Positions 24,501-36,500 of a DNA stretch of 64,000 bases are shown here, one piece after another. Source of the stretch: Cydia pomonella (Eukaryota > Arthropoda > Insecta > Lepidoptera > Tortricidae); contig NC_084713.1 of the NCBI RefSeq assembly GCF_033807575.1, positions 17,459,389-17,523,388 of the forward strand, written 5' to 3'. The position numbers were made by a program, and so were the translations under genes. How positions within the stretch are numbered: position 1 is the first letter of the stretch; every line of letters starts with the position of its first letter. The notes beneath the pieces were generated by a model that was not told the origin of the DNA, ran no database searches, and saw only the letters and a program-made list of their open reading frames with translations.

Positions 24501-27500
24501 GTTGAAAATCAACTCAATACTTGATATAGTACTTAAATCCATATCTAACAAAGTTTTTTGTAAACAATAGCTTATCTTACCTTGATACCAAAACTTGGCC
24601 CATAGGCTCTATAAAAAGACATCGTCAGTTTTCAGAAGTGCTCATCCATCTTTTGGCAATTTAAATCCGTGTTCAGTCAGTAAAACTAACAAGTCGTTTA
24701 GAGATGACTTGGTGTCTGCAGGTGAGAGCAGTCTTCATTTCTAATGAACTCATCTCCAGAGTCTTAATTTTCCGATTCCTTGTTTGCACCGATTTCACTT
24801 CCATCTGTCATCTCATCTATATTATCAGATATTTTATTTCCTAATTCATTATAATACGAATGCATATAATCAAGATCTTTGCCTGTGTGTGTTATTGAAA
24901 CGGTATCAGTATCAGTAGATTGACACAAAGTTGGATATCCATCAAAACTGGATTTAGAAGGTAATTCACACTTTTGTTCTTCTTTTAATATTTCACTTTG
25001 AATTTTCATATTAGCCTTACACTTACTATAGTAACTGCTGGAATGTCTATATATTTTTTTGTCTTTGGCCATTGTAAATCCAACACTACTTTTGATTTAA
25101 AAACGAAATAACTATTGGGTAAACGCGTCCTATTTCACCGAGAAATGACTTATTTGTGACTAAAACAAACTTGACCTGAAGTCGCCTCGCAAACTTCAAC
25201 TTATTAGTTATTTTTTAGGGTTAATTTGACTATTAGGTTATCTTAATGAAACCTTATGGTATTTTTAGTACCTTACAAGTGTTTATAACTTTATAGTCTC
25301 AATTTGGTATCTATGGAAGGTAATATTTACTACGAAATTGGTAGCAAAAGCTACTTAAATCATCGACCTAAAGGTCCCCAGTATAAGAAAAAATTACATC
25401 GCATATACACCTAATATGCACCTAGAAGTAATAATTAACTATTTGTCGAGTTTCGAAGTTAATTTTACGTTATATTTTGCTCATTCTCAACCTTTAAGTT
25501 TCTGACTTTATGGTGTTTTGATTAAGGGAAATTTACGTTTTAATGGCTCTATATTTTTACCCGGAAGTATAAATGTACGATATGTGAATTTATGTGGTGC
25601 GTATGATGTAATTTTTACCTAAATTAGTAATATATTCTAGAGTCTGGGAAAAAGCACTTAGAATGTTTGCTGGGTAGAACGTAAAGTATCTTTGATGGTG
25701 AATAGCCTAGATAAATTTGCCAATCTTGCAGAAATTACAAATTCAAACATTAATATATTAAGTAATAAAACTATTGAATTAGAGTCATTGTTAGAAAGAG
25801 AATCCAAAAGAGATATCACCTTGTCACTTATGAATAACCTGTTTCAAATATCCAACAACTTTCACATTATATACGATTTTATTCAAGAAACAGAGACAGC
25901 AATAGCTTTCAGCAAATTACATGTCCTACATCAGTCTATAATAAATTCTACAGAACTTATTCACATCCTTTCAGAAATAACGAAACATGCTCACTTAATT
26001 TACCCAGTAGATAGAATAAACTTAATTAAAATAGAACGTAACATTATTCTTAAATCCTATATAGTTAGTAATAAATTAGTTTTTGTATTAGAAGTTCCAT
26101 TGATAGAACCAAGTACGTATAATTATTACAAGGTAATCCCTATCCCTATTCATAATCATAAAACCCTAAAAACGACCACAATTATCCCCAAACACCCCTA
26201 CCTAGTGGTGAACAGGTTGAAATACAGGCCCGTAGCAAACCCATGTGAAGAGATCGAGGACAACAAGTTCCTGTGTTCGAGTGATGACCTCGTACCCTAC
26301 GCCACTGAGACCTGCATAGAACAAATTATGATAAAAATATTTCTATTTGTATGACAGAACGTCATACAAATAGAAAAGGAAAAAATTCAAAGGATCACCG
26401 AAAACTACTGGCTGATATATACCGAAAATAACCTAATAGTTACAGAATACTGCAACGAAGAAGTTAACAAACATACCATACAAGGAACCTTCTTTCTACA
26501 ACCGAAGAAACAATGCAGAACAGAAGTAGGGGACATATTCATTCCAACACCCACAAACACCTCAATGAACGACCTGCAAACGCCGTTCGTACCATTACCA
26601 GAATTACGACAGCCCATTAGAGAAGAAGAAAGACGACTAGACCTACAAAATGTGGACTTCAGCGACATCAGGGACGTCATCAACAGTGCCAAGTTCAGCG
26701 TGAGCGAAAGCAACACGGACGACTTCATTTACGTGGTGAAAAATATTAGTGTCTGGACCATTTTACTATATGTTGTCATTCTTTTAATCATTGTTTTTAC
26801 TTTATATAAATTTAAACCTTATACAAAGTGTATAGGACGAAATTCTCTGAACCCAACTGTGTCGTCTTCAGATAATTTCTCTCTTGAGGAGGGAGGAGTT
26901 AAGGTGGAGCAACCAATACAAGTAACCTTTGTCAGCACTACCCCTAATTAGGTCTTGACGTCAATGCTTACTTGTCAATACTTTATTATAAATAGCTGTT
27001 AAGAATTAGATTTAAGTTAATATTGTATTAATTATTATCTTGGACGTTACTCTGTTCGATTAAATAAATTATTTTTAATAATAAATCCAGTCTCTCCATC
27101 TTAATTCGCGCGATGAGAAAACCGGTTGGGGGAGGGCTGTGGTTAAGGGGCTCCCTAACGCCAATGACCTTCGATCTGTATCCCTTATTTTTCTAATATT
27201 TTTTGTAGCTTATTATATTAACAGTAACGCCTGTAAGCAATATAGTATCCCATCTTTACTTCAAAGTTCATTGTCTTCGAGATATTTGGCATCAAAGTTG
27301 ATCAATTTTAGACCAAAAAATTGGTTTACTGGCCATAAAACTTTTGTGTTAATTAGTATAAAATTAAAATTTCTGACTAGTTTTTAGAGACGTCAAAGAC
27401 GGACCCAAATGTATAGATTTCATACATGTAAAATCCTTCACAGCAATCGAGTAACGAAAAAAGTGTTTTTTAGACAATGTTTAAAAAATAAAATAAGTAT

Positions 27501-30500
27501 TCATTTCTAAAAAACCGGCAGATCAGAATGGAGATAAAAGATCCGATAGCCGTTTGTCTTATAATTCTATCTATAGAGTAAATGTAGGAGTAACGACTCG
27601 AAACTGGTCAAAAATCGAAGAAAACCACGGGGAGCCCCTTAATGTTGGTATGTTTGACGACAGTACAAATCTGTAGCCCTAGTGAAAAAGGGTACAAGTC
27701 TCTGGCAGTTTAGGTGTGTACTAACCTAACCTAACACAAGTATTGCTATACTTACCAGGAGGTATCCATTACCAATATTGTTTAAATTCTACTAGATACC
27801 AAATAAACTATTTTGATTTTTTTGACTTTGGTTTTGAATTTTTGATAAGGGCATAAGTGTTACGTGGAACTTACACCCCTTTACACCTGCGCTGCCAGAG
27901 ACTTGTACCCTTTTTCACTAGGGCCACAGAAATGAGGTTACCTTATTCCTCCACTTGTCGAGCTCAAGCTTCAGGCCCTTCTCGTTCTTGACGGCCGCCT
28001 GCACCTTGCGCTCCACGTCCTCCATCTCCTTGTTGATCTGCTTGATGCGCTTCTCGGCGGCGGCCAGGTCCGACTCGCTGTTGGCGAGGCGCCGCTTGCG
28101 ATCCTCCACGGATATCTCTTGCAGGGCTTGCACCAGCTCGTCTTTACGTCTGTGCAAGAAGATTAGTACATTGTGCAACGAGGGGGGTAAGTGAAATTTT
28201 GGATACGAGGGTGGGAATTAAAGACCCGAGTTTGCAATATTCTTACCCCCGGAGTTACACACAACGTTTTTCATCACACTTGGGAAGAAATAACTAAATT
28301 TTAAGCGAAATAATTTTTAAATACGATGACACATCAAACATTCGTCCGCCATTTTGTATATTTCTTGGCAGGTGAAGCATCAAAGGCACAGACCTATTCG
28401 GCATTCAGCCACGATTGAAAATTATGTAAAAATATTTTAAACGACTGTTAAATTAATCAAGCTACTTGGTTTGTATGAATAAGTGATATTATTAAAAAAA
28501 AAGCTATAGCTCCCTAGGGAGTTATAGCTTTTTCACAATCCATAACGATTATTAGCGGTATCGTAATTTTAGTACACGTTTATGAATAAGGGGGTAATTA
28601 TCTTTAATAGTATTTTATACAATCGTGATATAATAGAGAGCTTTTCAGTCGAGTACCGTGCTGTTTAGGCAATGAAGCTTGCTGAGTTGCCTAAGTAAGA
28701 TGCGGAATTGAAAAGCTTGATTATACAATAGTTTTTCTACGAATCATCTAAAATGATACTATTTTTACTATAAAACCTAAATCATTAATGAAAATTGGTA
28801 AGTATCTCAGTAGACAAAAATGTAGTACAAAACACATAAACGCGCGAAGTATTTCTCTAGTTCTGTATTGTCTTTTTTAGGCATGCTATCAATATAACTC
28901 GTGTAAAAGTTTCTTTTTTAAATCATTCGCACGATCTAACCTGATCAAGTTGTTAGTGAGCAGATTCTCCAGCTTGTTCTTGGTGGCCTCGAGGTTCATC
29001 CTAGCACTGAAAGCTTCCTTGTTCTCCTGAGTCAGGCGGCGGATGGCATCGTTCAACTCGTCCACTTTGCCCTGGTCTTGCGTTGATAGTTGTTCCATTA
29101 GTTCCTGAAGACCAAATTGTAATGGATGTTAGGATATTTAAAGCTATTAGGGTAGGAAAACATTAATATTACGTAGGTTAGGTACCATTACCAAAGATAA
29201 TTTGTGGTAATGAAGATTTTGTAGCCACAGTAAATTTACTGCCATCTTTCGACACATGATTAAAACTTTTAGAACGCCATTTGACTTTGATCCTTATTAT
29301 TTCACTGATATGTGTTAAATTTGATAAATATGAAAAAGTGGCACCATCTTCCTGGACATCGGCTAAAGGTTGTGACGCTAGAAACGGCCTTTTTGGCCTT
29401 GGATCTATTAGATGGCGCCACTTTTTGATATTTAACAAATTTAACACATATCAGTGAAAGAATAAGGATCAAAGTCAAATGGCGTTCTAAAAGTTTTAAT
29501 CATGAGTCGAAAGATGGCAGTAAATTTACTGTGGCTACAAAGTTTACTTCTATTTCAAATTATCTTTGCTATTACCCCACACAGTTGTCATTTGCAAAAC
29601 AGCCAATGTCGATGATAAATAATAAATATTATAGGACATTATTACACAAATTGACTCCTCCCACAGTAAGCTCAATAAGGCTTGTGTTGAGGGTACTTAG
29701 ACAATGATATATATAATATATAAATATTTATAAATACTTAAATACATAGAAAACACCCATGACTCAGGAACAAATATCCATGCTCATCACACGAATAAAT
29801 GCCCTTACCAGGATTTGAACCCGGGACCATCAGCTTCGTAGGCAGGGTCACTACCCACTAGGCCTAACCGATCGTCAAATGATATGTTAAAATGTTTGTT
29901 TTTTCGCTATATAAAAAGAGCTGGTTTACGAAAGACAGATGCAAACATAAAATAACAAAGGTTAACCAAGATTATGTTTAGGAGGTCAGCCAATTTTCGG
30001 AAATAAACACGCATAGCTCATTATTGTCGTTTGATTGTTTCCTAACCTATAAACATAGCGTAAAAAAAGTATTTACCTGATGAAGTTCCGACTCGAGACC
30101 TTCCTTAGTGGCTTGCATAGCTTCAAGACTGGAGCGACACTGTGCCAGCGAACGCTCCTTAGGTCCTCGGAATCTTTCGATTGATGCCAACTCTTCTTTC
30201 ATTAGTCTGATGTCCGCTTTCACTTTGTCGAATATGTCTCTGTGAATAGAAAAGTGTGCTGTATTAAAAAAGGTAACAATACTTATATTACTGACTACCA
30301 TGAGAAGACGAAAAAAACACTTATTGTTCATAAGACACGAATATAAAACTTAACAACCTCAAATTAGTAATAGTGCGCATTCAGTAACAATCAATATTTA
30401 AAAAAAATCGGCCATTTGCGAGTCGGGCTTGCACAGGAAGGGTTCCGTACCATTATATATAAAAACGGTCACCTATCCAAGTACTGACCCCGCCCGACGT

Positions 30501-33500
30501 TGCTTAACTTCGGTTATTGGATGAGAACCTCGAGATTGGAAAGAAATATTTATTTTATTCTGTTTTTAGTATTTGTTGCTATAGCGGCAACAGAAATACA
30601 TAATCTGTAGAAAATTCCCCTTCGGCCGCGTACGCAACCAGAGCTTCGTAACCAGATGCGATCGAAAACTATTTCTGCCTTGTACGAAACCGGTTGCGAT
30701 CAAAAACTAATTCCGTCTTACTAGTTATCAGTTACGATCGAACACTTTTCTTTGTTGTACGAAACCTTTCGACCGTTGATAAAGTCAGCTAAGATTATAT
30801 TTATACACCTTGTTATACAGTATAAGTACTGTACACGTTATATATCTAGTCAAAAATCAGAACACAAAAATTGTACCAGTTGATAATATTCAAATACTTT
30901 GTTGGCAAATACAATGTAACCTTGTTCCTTAAAAGACACTGGCTTAAGAGACATGGAGCACTGACATTCAGGATAAGAAATTATCATGAGTATCATGACA
31001 AAATATTTGAAAAAAAAACCTATAGCTAGATGGCCCAGACATTGGTTTCGTATAAGAACGATAAGTGTTCGATCGTAACTGGTTACGGGTAAGACGAAAT
31101 TAGTTTTTGATCGCAACCGGTTTCGTACAAGGCAGAAATAGTTTTCGATCGCATCTGGTTACGAAGCTCTGGTTGCGTACGCGGCCGAAGGGGAAAATTC
31201 AACTGGCTAACCATCACAGTTCATGAGATACAGCCTGGTGACAGATGGACGGACAGACGGACGGACGGACAGCGGAGTCTCAGTAATAGGGTCCCGTTTG
31301 ACCCTTTGGGCCCTGAAAAACACTTATTCTTCATAAGACACGAAAATAAAACTTAACAACTTCAAATTAGTAATACATTCGGTAACAATCAATATCTAAC
31401 ACATTTCATGTTCAGAATGTAGGTACATATGTGGTAAATGTTATGGAGTAATTGATGTAAACAACATACTTGGCTTTGCCCTGCTTGGTCTCGGTTCTCT
31501 GCATCTCGGACACAATACTGTTGATGCTTGCTTCAGTCTTATTCAACTCTTGTCTCAGTGTGTTCAGCTCTTGTTCCAGCGACGTGATCTGTTCCATCAG
31601 CTCGGAGCGGGTCTTTTGCATTTCGAGACGGGAGCGGGATTGGTTGAAGTAACCTCCGGTGAGGGAGCCTTTTGATGATACCTGGGAATTTGAAAATGTT
31701 TTTAAAGAAGCTAGTTAGATCGTCATTAATGATATCAGCAGCTGGGCTGTACGGTCCAGGTATTAATATTATTTTTCAAGTTCATAACAGGTAATTTTAG
31801 GTTTTTAATTTTTTACACTGACAAAGTGCTAAATATATGTATACACCGCCTTAAAGTATAGGCAATGCGGTGGCATATACATATTTTTGGTACTTTATCC
31901 GTGTCGATATTTAATACCTTGGCTGTACAATCTGTACTCGTATTCATCACACTATTAAGCGCCGTTTAGCGAAATTGTAATAACATGTACAATACAATTT
32001 GCATCAGAAAGCGGCATTTTAATTTAACAACAAGGACATATTATCATGTTGTATCGAGTTTATTTACTTCAGAACTGGAATAACTAGTGAAGCGTTCTAT
32101 CACGATGGCCTATCAATGTTCAGTCCATATGGGATGGTCGCGCTTTACTGCCTGTCGTGTCATGCGTCACTATCGATCTTACATACTTATTGGAATGTGA
32201 CAGCAATGTGACAGACGATAAGCTTGCGGCCATCTTAACCTCTCATGTACCACACATTTATGTGATAAAAACGAGTTGAATGCCCCCCATAAAAACATTA
32301 TTCATCCAACGTATTATAGTGAAGATCATCGAGAGAAGTTCGACAGTTGCTTAGACATTATTTTATAGATTATATTTAAATTTTAGCAAGATTTTGACAG
32401 TTACCTGGTCACCCTCGAGCGTGACGCAGTCGAGGTGGAACTGCTTGCCCAGTTCAGTGGCGCACTCCAAGTTTCTGCAGATGAGCGTCTTGCCGAATAT
32501 GTACTTCATCGCCTTCGCGTACTTCGGGTCATATTTCAGCTTCTGCACCATGGCTATGGCGTTCTAAAAATAAAAACAATAATAGTATTATTAAGATGTG
32601 GGAATGTCTGTCTCTTTCAGACAGAAGGAGATAGAAAAAGGTGTGTCGCTGTTTAATATTCTTAACTTTGAAACTGACGTCCATCGAGTGACTCCTCTAT
32701 ATTGCGAACAACACTGAGTGGCGAGTGCATAATTTTTTTTTATACTACGTCGGTGGCAAACAAGCATACGGCCCGCCTGATGGTAAGCAGTCTCCGTAGC
32801 CTATGTACGCCTGCAACTCCAGAGGAGTTACATGCGCGTTGCCGACCGTAATCCCGTCCCCCCTCGTTGAGCTCTGGCAACCTTACTCACCGACAGGAAC
32901 ACAACACTATTTAAGTAGACCATGAAGAATGAAGCTTAATAACGGTTTATCCTCCACTGCACTGTGTTACATACTGTACTGTGTAAATTGAATCGTTCGT
33001 TTGAGTGGACCGAATCGCGAACCTGAAATCTGCCAAGAGAAACGAAGATGATATCTCCTGGTAAGATCTGACAATTCCTCTTCTTCCAAATCTGACGTCC
33101 ACTGCGTGATTCCACTATGTTACCTACGCCACTATGCAACTTACATTGTCGTTAGGGTAGACCATGTCTCGAACTTGCAATCTGTTGAGGGGCATGAAGG
33201 TGACCTCTCCCGGTAAGCTCTGACGATTCATCTCCTTTAAGATCTTTGTGCCTACTGTGTCCGATTCCACTATGTGATGGAACAGCCTGTTACCAGCTGT
33301 AACCTGTAAATAAAAAGAAAAATCGACTTAGATGAGATTGGAGGCGCTGAAAATTTCCTAAAACAAATGATGGATAAAATTTTCCGGTGTGTCAACTGTT
33401 TTGTCAAGTCCAAGCCAGAGCTTGGGGTCCACTCCGACCGATGAAGACACGCCGTAAACGGAGACCCTAACCGACTCTTGTTATTCCTCAACAGCTCGCC

Positions 33501-36500
33501 ACAAGCTGCCCTGCGGTTATTTATTTAATACTATTTTCCTTCTATACAATTGAATTTTAAGACAACTGGCTAACCCGTTGTCGAGTTTGTGGGAGTACTG
33601 GGGTAAAGTTGTACAGATTTGACTTTTTTGTCCACACAGTTAAATATTGATATACACACTACAAATTGAATAATTTACCTTTATAGTTTAGTTAATTAGT
33701 TTAGTTTAGTTAATAGTTTACCATATAAACTATCCTAAGATATTTATACGTTATACTTAAAAAAAGTTACCAAAGGAAGAGCGGTGTCTCCCAACACAAG
33801 CATTTATTTTGCTTACAGGGAGACTCCATCCCTTTGATCATAATTTACGTGTTTTTGTTGAATAAAGAATTTTGTATTTTTGTATTTTTATTTTGTATTT
33901 ATTTTACTCTTGTCAAGGCAGAGGAAATTTAACGAGCCCAAGCAGCACTTCAATAATAAATGTTCAATAAGTAAAGTTGTCAAATGTTAACTGTCCAAGA
34001 TAATGGCTTACGACATGGTACGGACCTCAACAGCAGTATAAATGGTCTTGTCGCAGGTGAAGTTCTCGATGACGGGCCCGAAGTACTGCGTGGCTATCTT
34101 GGCCCACTCGCCTCCTCGCTGCTGGAATGTCTCCAGCACTTTGCGGACACTGTCCCGCCCGTTTAAAATTGGCTACAAAACATATATCAAATTAAATTAT
34201 TCGTTCGAGTAACGCTTTCGTGAATAAAGTGAGCAATTTTATTCACAACTTTCATAATTGAGATCATACATTTGTGACTTAACCACATACGTGGAAAATT
34301 CACAAACAGTGTGTTTACCAAAGAATTAAACAATACTTTTTTACTCCTTCCGCAGTACAATAAAGAATACATTTATTCATTTCGCACGTTTTCTGCCGAT
34401 TAACAACAAATTGACTTTTAGTCAAACTTTGTCAGAAATGCTTAGCCACCACCAGACCACCAGACCAGATTTGATTTGATTTCCAGCTTTACGGGACAAT
34501 TGCATTGAAAATACGGGATTCGAGTATAAAATACGGGACAGGCCGTTTTTATTACAATCAACATCCATTTTTTTTATACTTTTAATATTTGGCTTAGGTC
34601 TGATTTTTCAAACATCAGATAAAGATAACATGCTCCGTTTCTTTCACAAGCAAGAAGAAAAAGAGAGATCTTTATCAGTAAAACAATTAATGAAACACTG
34701 TGTGCGAGAAAATAAATCTTGATCGTATAGGTATTTTTATCATTAAATGCAAATGAATCATAAAATTACGGGACAATGTACTGTCCCGTATTGGTTATGG
34801 ACAATTACGGGACGATGAATAATTTGTGCCTAAAATACGGGACACCCCGTAAAATACAGGACATCTGGTCACCCTAGAAATGCTCTATAAGCTATAAGAC
34901 AAGGGTACTAAGAAAATTTAAGTATTCCCGCCATTTTTAAATTTTACTACACAGGTGCATATGGTTTTAATTTGAATAAATACCTTTCCGGCCATGGAAC
35001 GCAGAGCCTGGTCAGCCTTAGCCAAATCCTCCTTCAGCGATGATAGATTCTGCGTCAAAGTAGTTTCTTTTCGCCACAGTTCACTGAAATCAAATAAATC
35101 ATTAATGATGTTCATTGATACATTTAGTCTTCTTGGATTTATTTTAATCCTTTGAAGACACTTTACAGTCCCTCTACTAGTTCAAATGTGTATTTAATTG
35201 CGCTAGAACAAGATATACAATTTAAGACATATACAAATACACAATTATCTTATGTAACAAACGGTTTTTATGCCTTAAGGCAGAACTCTATTATGAGCGA
35301 AATGATTCATACCACATTGTTGATCCCCTTTATCAAATGGAAGTCATCGAAATTCAACAGCTATAAAAGAATTGGATCTCTTATTATTGAAAATCTGTTG
35401 CAGAATACATTAAACATACACGTCGTTGCGCTTGTAAATTTCGATGTGATCTGTCAAATTATGAGAAAAGAAAACCTTATGTATTGTTTTCAAGTTTTAA
35501 GTTCTGTTTTCAAAAATCGAACACATGTCAGAATTAAATAATAATGTGTCTAATAATGTGCAAGAACGATCATATTAACCACTGGAAGTTACGGAAGGTG
35601 GAAGTAAGGAAATAAATCTCCATGTACCAAAAAGTGTCATCAAAAAACCTTAAATAGGTGGCGCTACAATACCTAGAATACTTGAACAAAAAATCAAATC
35701 ATAGACAGCGCACTTTACTCCGTCAATAGCGCCTAGGTTCTTAGCTACTCTAGCGCTACTCTGGAGAGATTTGGAACTATTATTTATAGCTGACAGCTGG
35801 ACACTTTTGCAACAGTTCTACCATAAGATATGTCACTCCTCTTAATTCCACACTCCATACTAGAAGTTAAGGAGCTAATGTCACAAACCCACTGGGTCGT
35901 TCACCGGATCGGCGGATGCTTCTAAAAAACCATTTGACATTTAAGACGTTTTTGAACAGTCGAACTTGAGCAAGATTCAGGGATGTACTCAACTTACTTT
36001 CTAGCGCTTTGCTCTTGGTCCTTCCTCTTCTTGCATTCATAGTACTGCTTGTTATGCTCGTCTATAGCAACCCGCTGCCGCTCCATCTCCTTCGTGGTCT
36101 CCTCTATCTTCTTCTCGAGGTCCGTGAGCTTGACCCCGTCGTGGCGGAGGTCCTCGCGGAGCTTGTTCTCGTGGTCTTTCTTGTCCTTCAGTTGTTTGCT
36201 TAAAGACCTGGGAAAGAGATTTCAATAAATATAGAAATATCTAAGACGCAAAACATTGTGAAACTACAAGGGTTCCGTTTTTGCCATTTTGGCTACGGAA
36301 CCCTAGAAATCAGTTTTAAGAACTTATGTACGAAACATCATTTGTCATCATTTTAAAGTCACTTTTCGTTATTGGAAAACATCGTGACGAAAACTAACCC
36401 AATGACTTAATGAGGCTTAATTTCTCCTCTGGGTTTGATGGCTAGTTGGCAAAATAGGTCCCAGTGCAAATTCTTGGCATTAGGTTGAGACATGGAAAGC

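Larger units (their letters stand above)
21622..25674. mobile_element. 4.05-kb DNA transposon inserted in env, TA target duplication
   Basis: The ends CCCAGCAAACATT and AATGTTTGCTGGG are inverted, each flanked by TA (21620-21621 and 25675-25676). With one TA removed, the env frame reads straight through, which fixes the boundaries. The subterminal 250 bases hold several GACGTGGA-type short repeats. Inside are a decayed minus-strand transposase near 24440-25075 and further nested repeats. The superfamily is not assigned. Confidence 0.85.
21547..26951 (+). pseudogene. Errantivirus-type envelope gene, split by a transposon and a small rearrangement
   Basis: The envelope of insect errantiviruses is a fusion glycoprotein related to baculovirus F protein. 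Here the frame opens at 21547-21621, is interrupted by the 4053-bp transposon, and resumes at 25677. It continues to about 26337, where a small inverted duplication (26337-26375) destroys the frame. The C-terminal part then runs to a stop at 26951 inside the 3' LTR. That part includes a hydrophobic membrane anchor (about 26740-26810) and a short cytoplasmic tail. Base composition is AT-rich, like related elements. It cannot make a full envelope protein. Confidence 0.75.
20902..27106 (+). mobile_element. Errantivirus-like LTR element, env only (no gag-pol), with nested transposon
   Basis: Two 210-bp LTRs (20902-21111 and 26897-27106) start AGTTAAGG and end CTTAATT. They look identical and are flanked by a 4-bp CGCG duplication (20898-20901 and 27107-27110), the size expected of gypsy/errantivirus integrases. 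GGCGCTGAGG follows the 5' LTR as a likely primer-binding site. After a leader of about 430 bases comes an env-like frame that runs into the 3' LTR. No gag or pol sequence is present. A 4053-bp DNA transposon splits env. Without it the element is only about 2.15 kb. Confidence 0.88.
30408..31316. repeat. 5S-containing dispersed repeat, copy 2, split by a TIR element
   Basis: Same family as 115-436: GAGTCGGGCTTGCACAGG, the 5S-like block at 30466-30535, the atagcggcaacagaaatac block, then GAGATACAGCCTGGTGAC and the terminal CCCTTTGGGCCC. Interrupted at 30618-31192. Confidence 0.75.

Noticed and set aside
35152..35541. 129-codon frame in SMC3 intron 9
   Set aside because: AT-rich, no motif, no splice context; likely chance.
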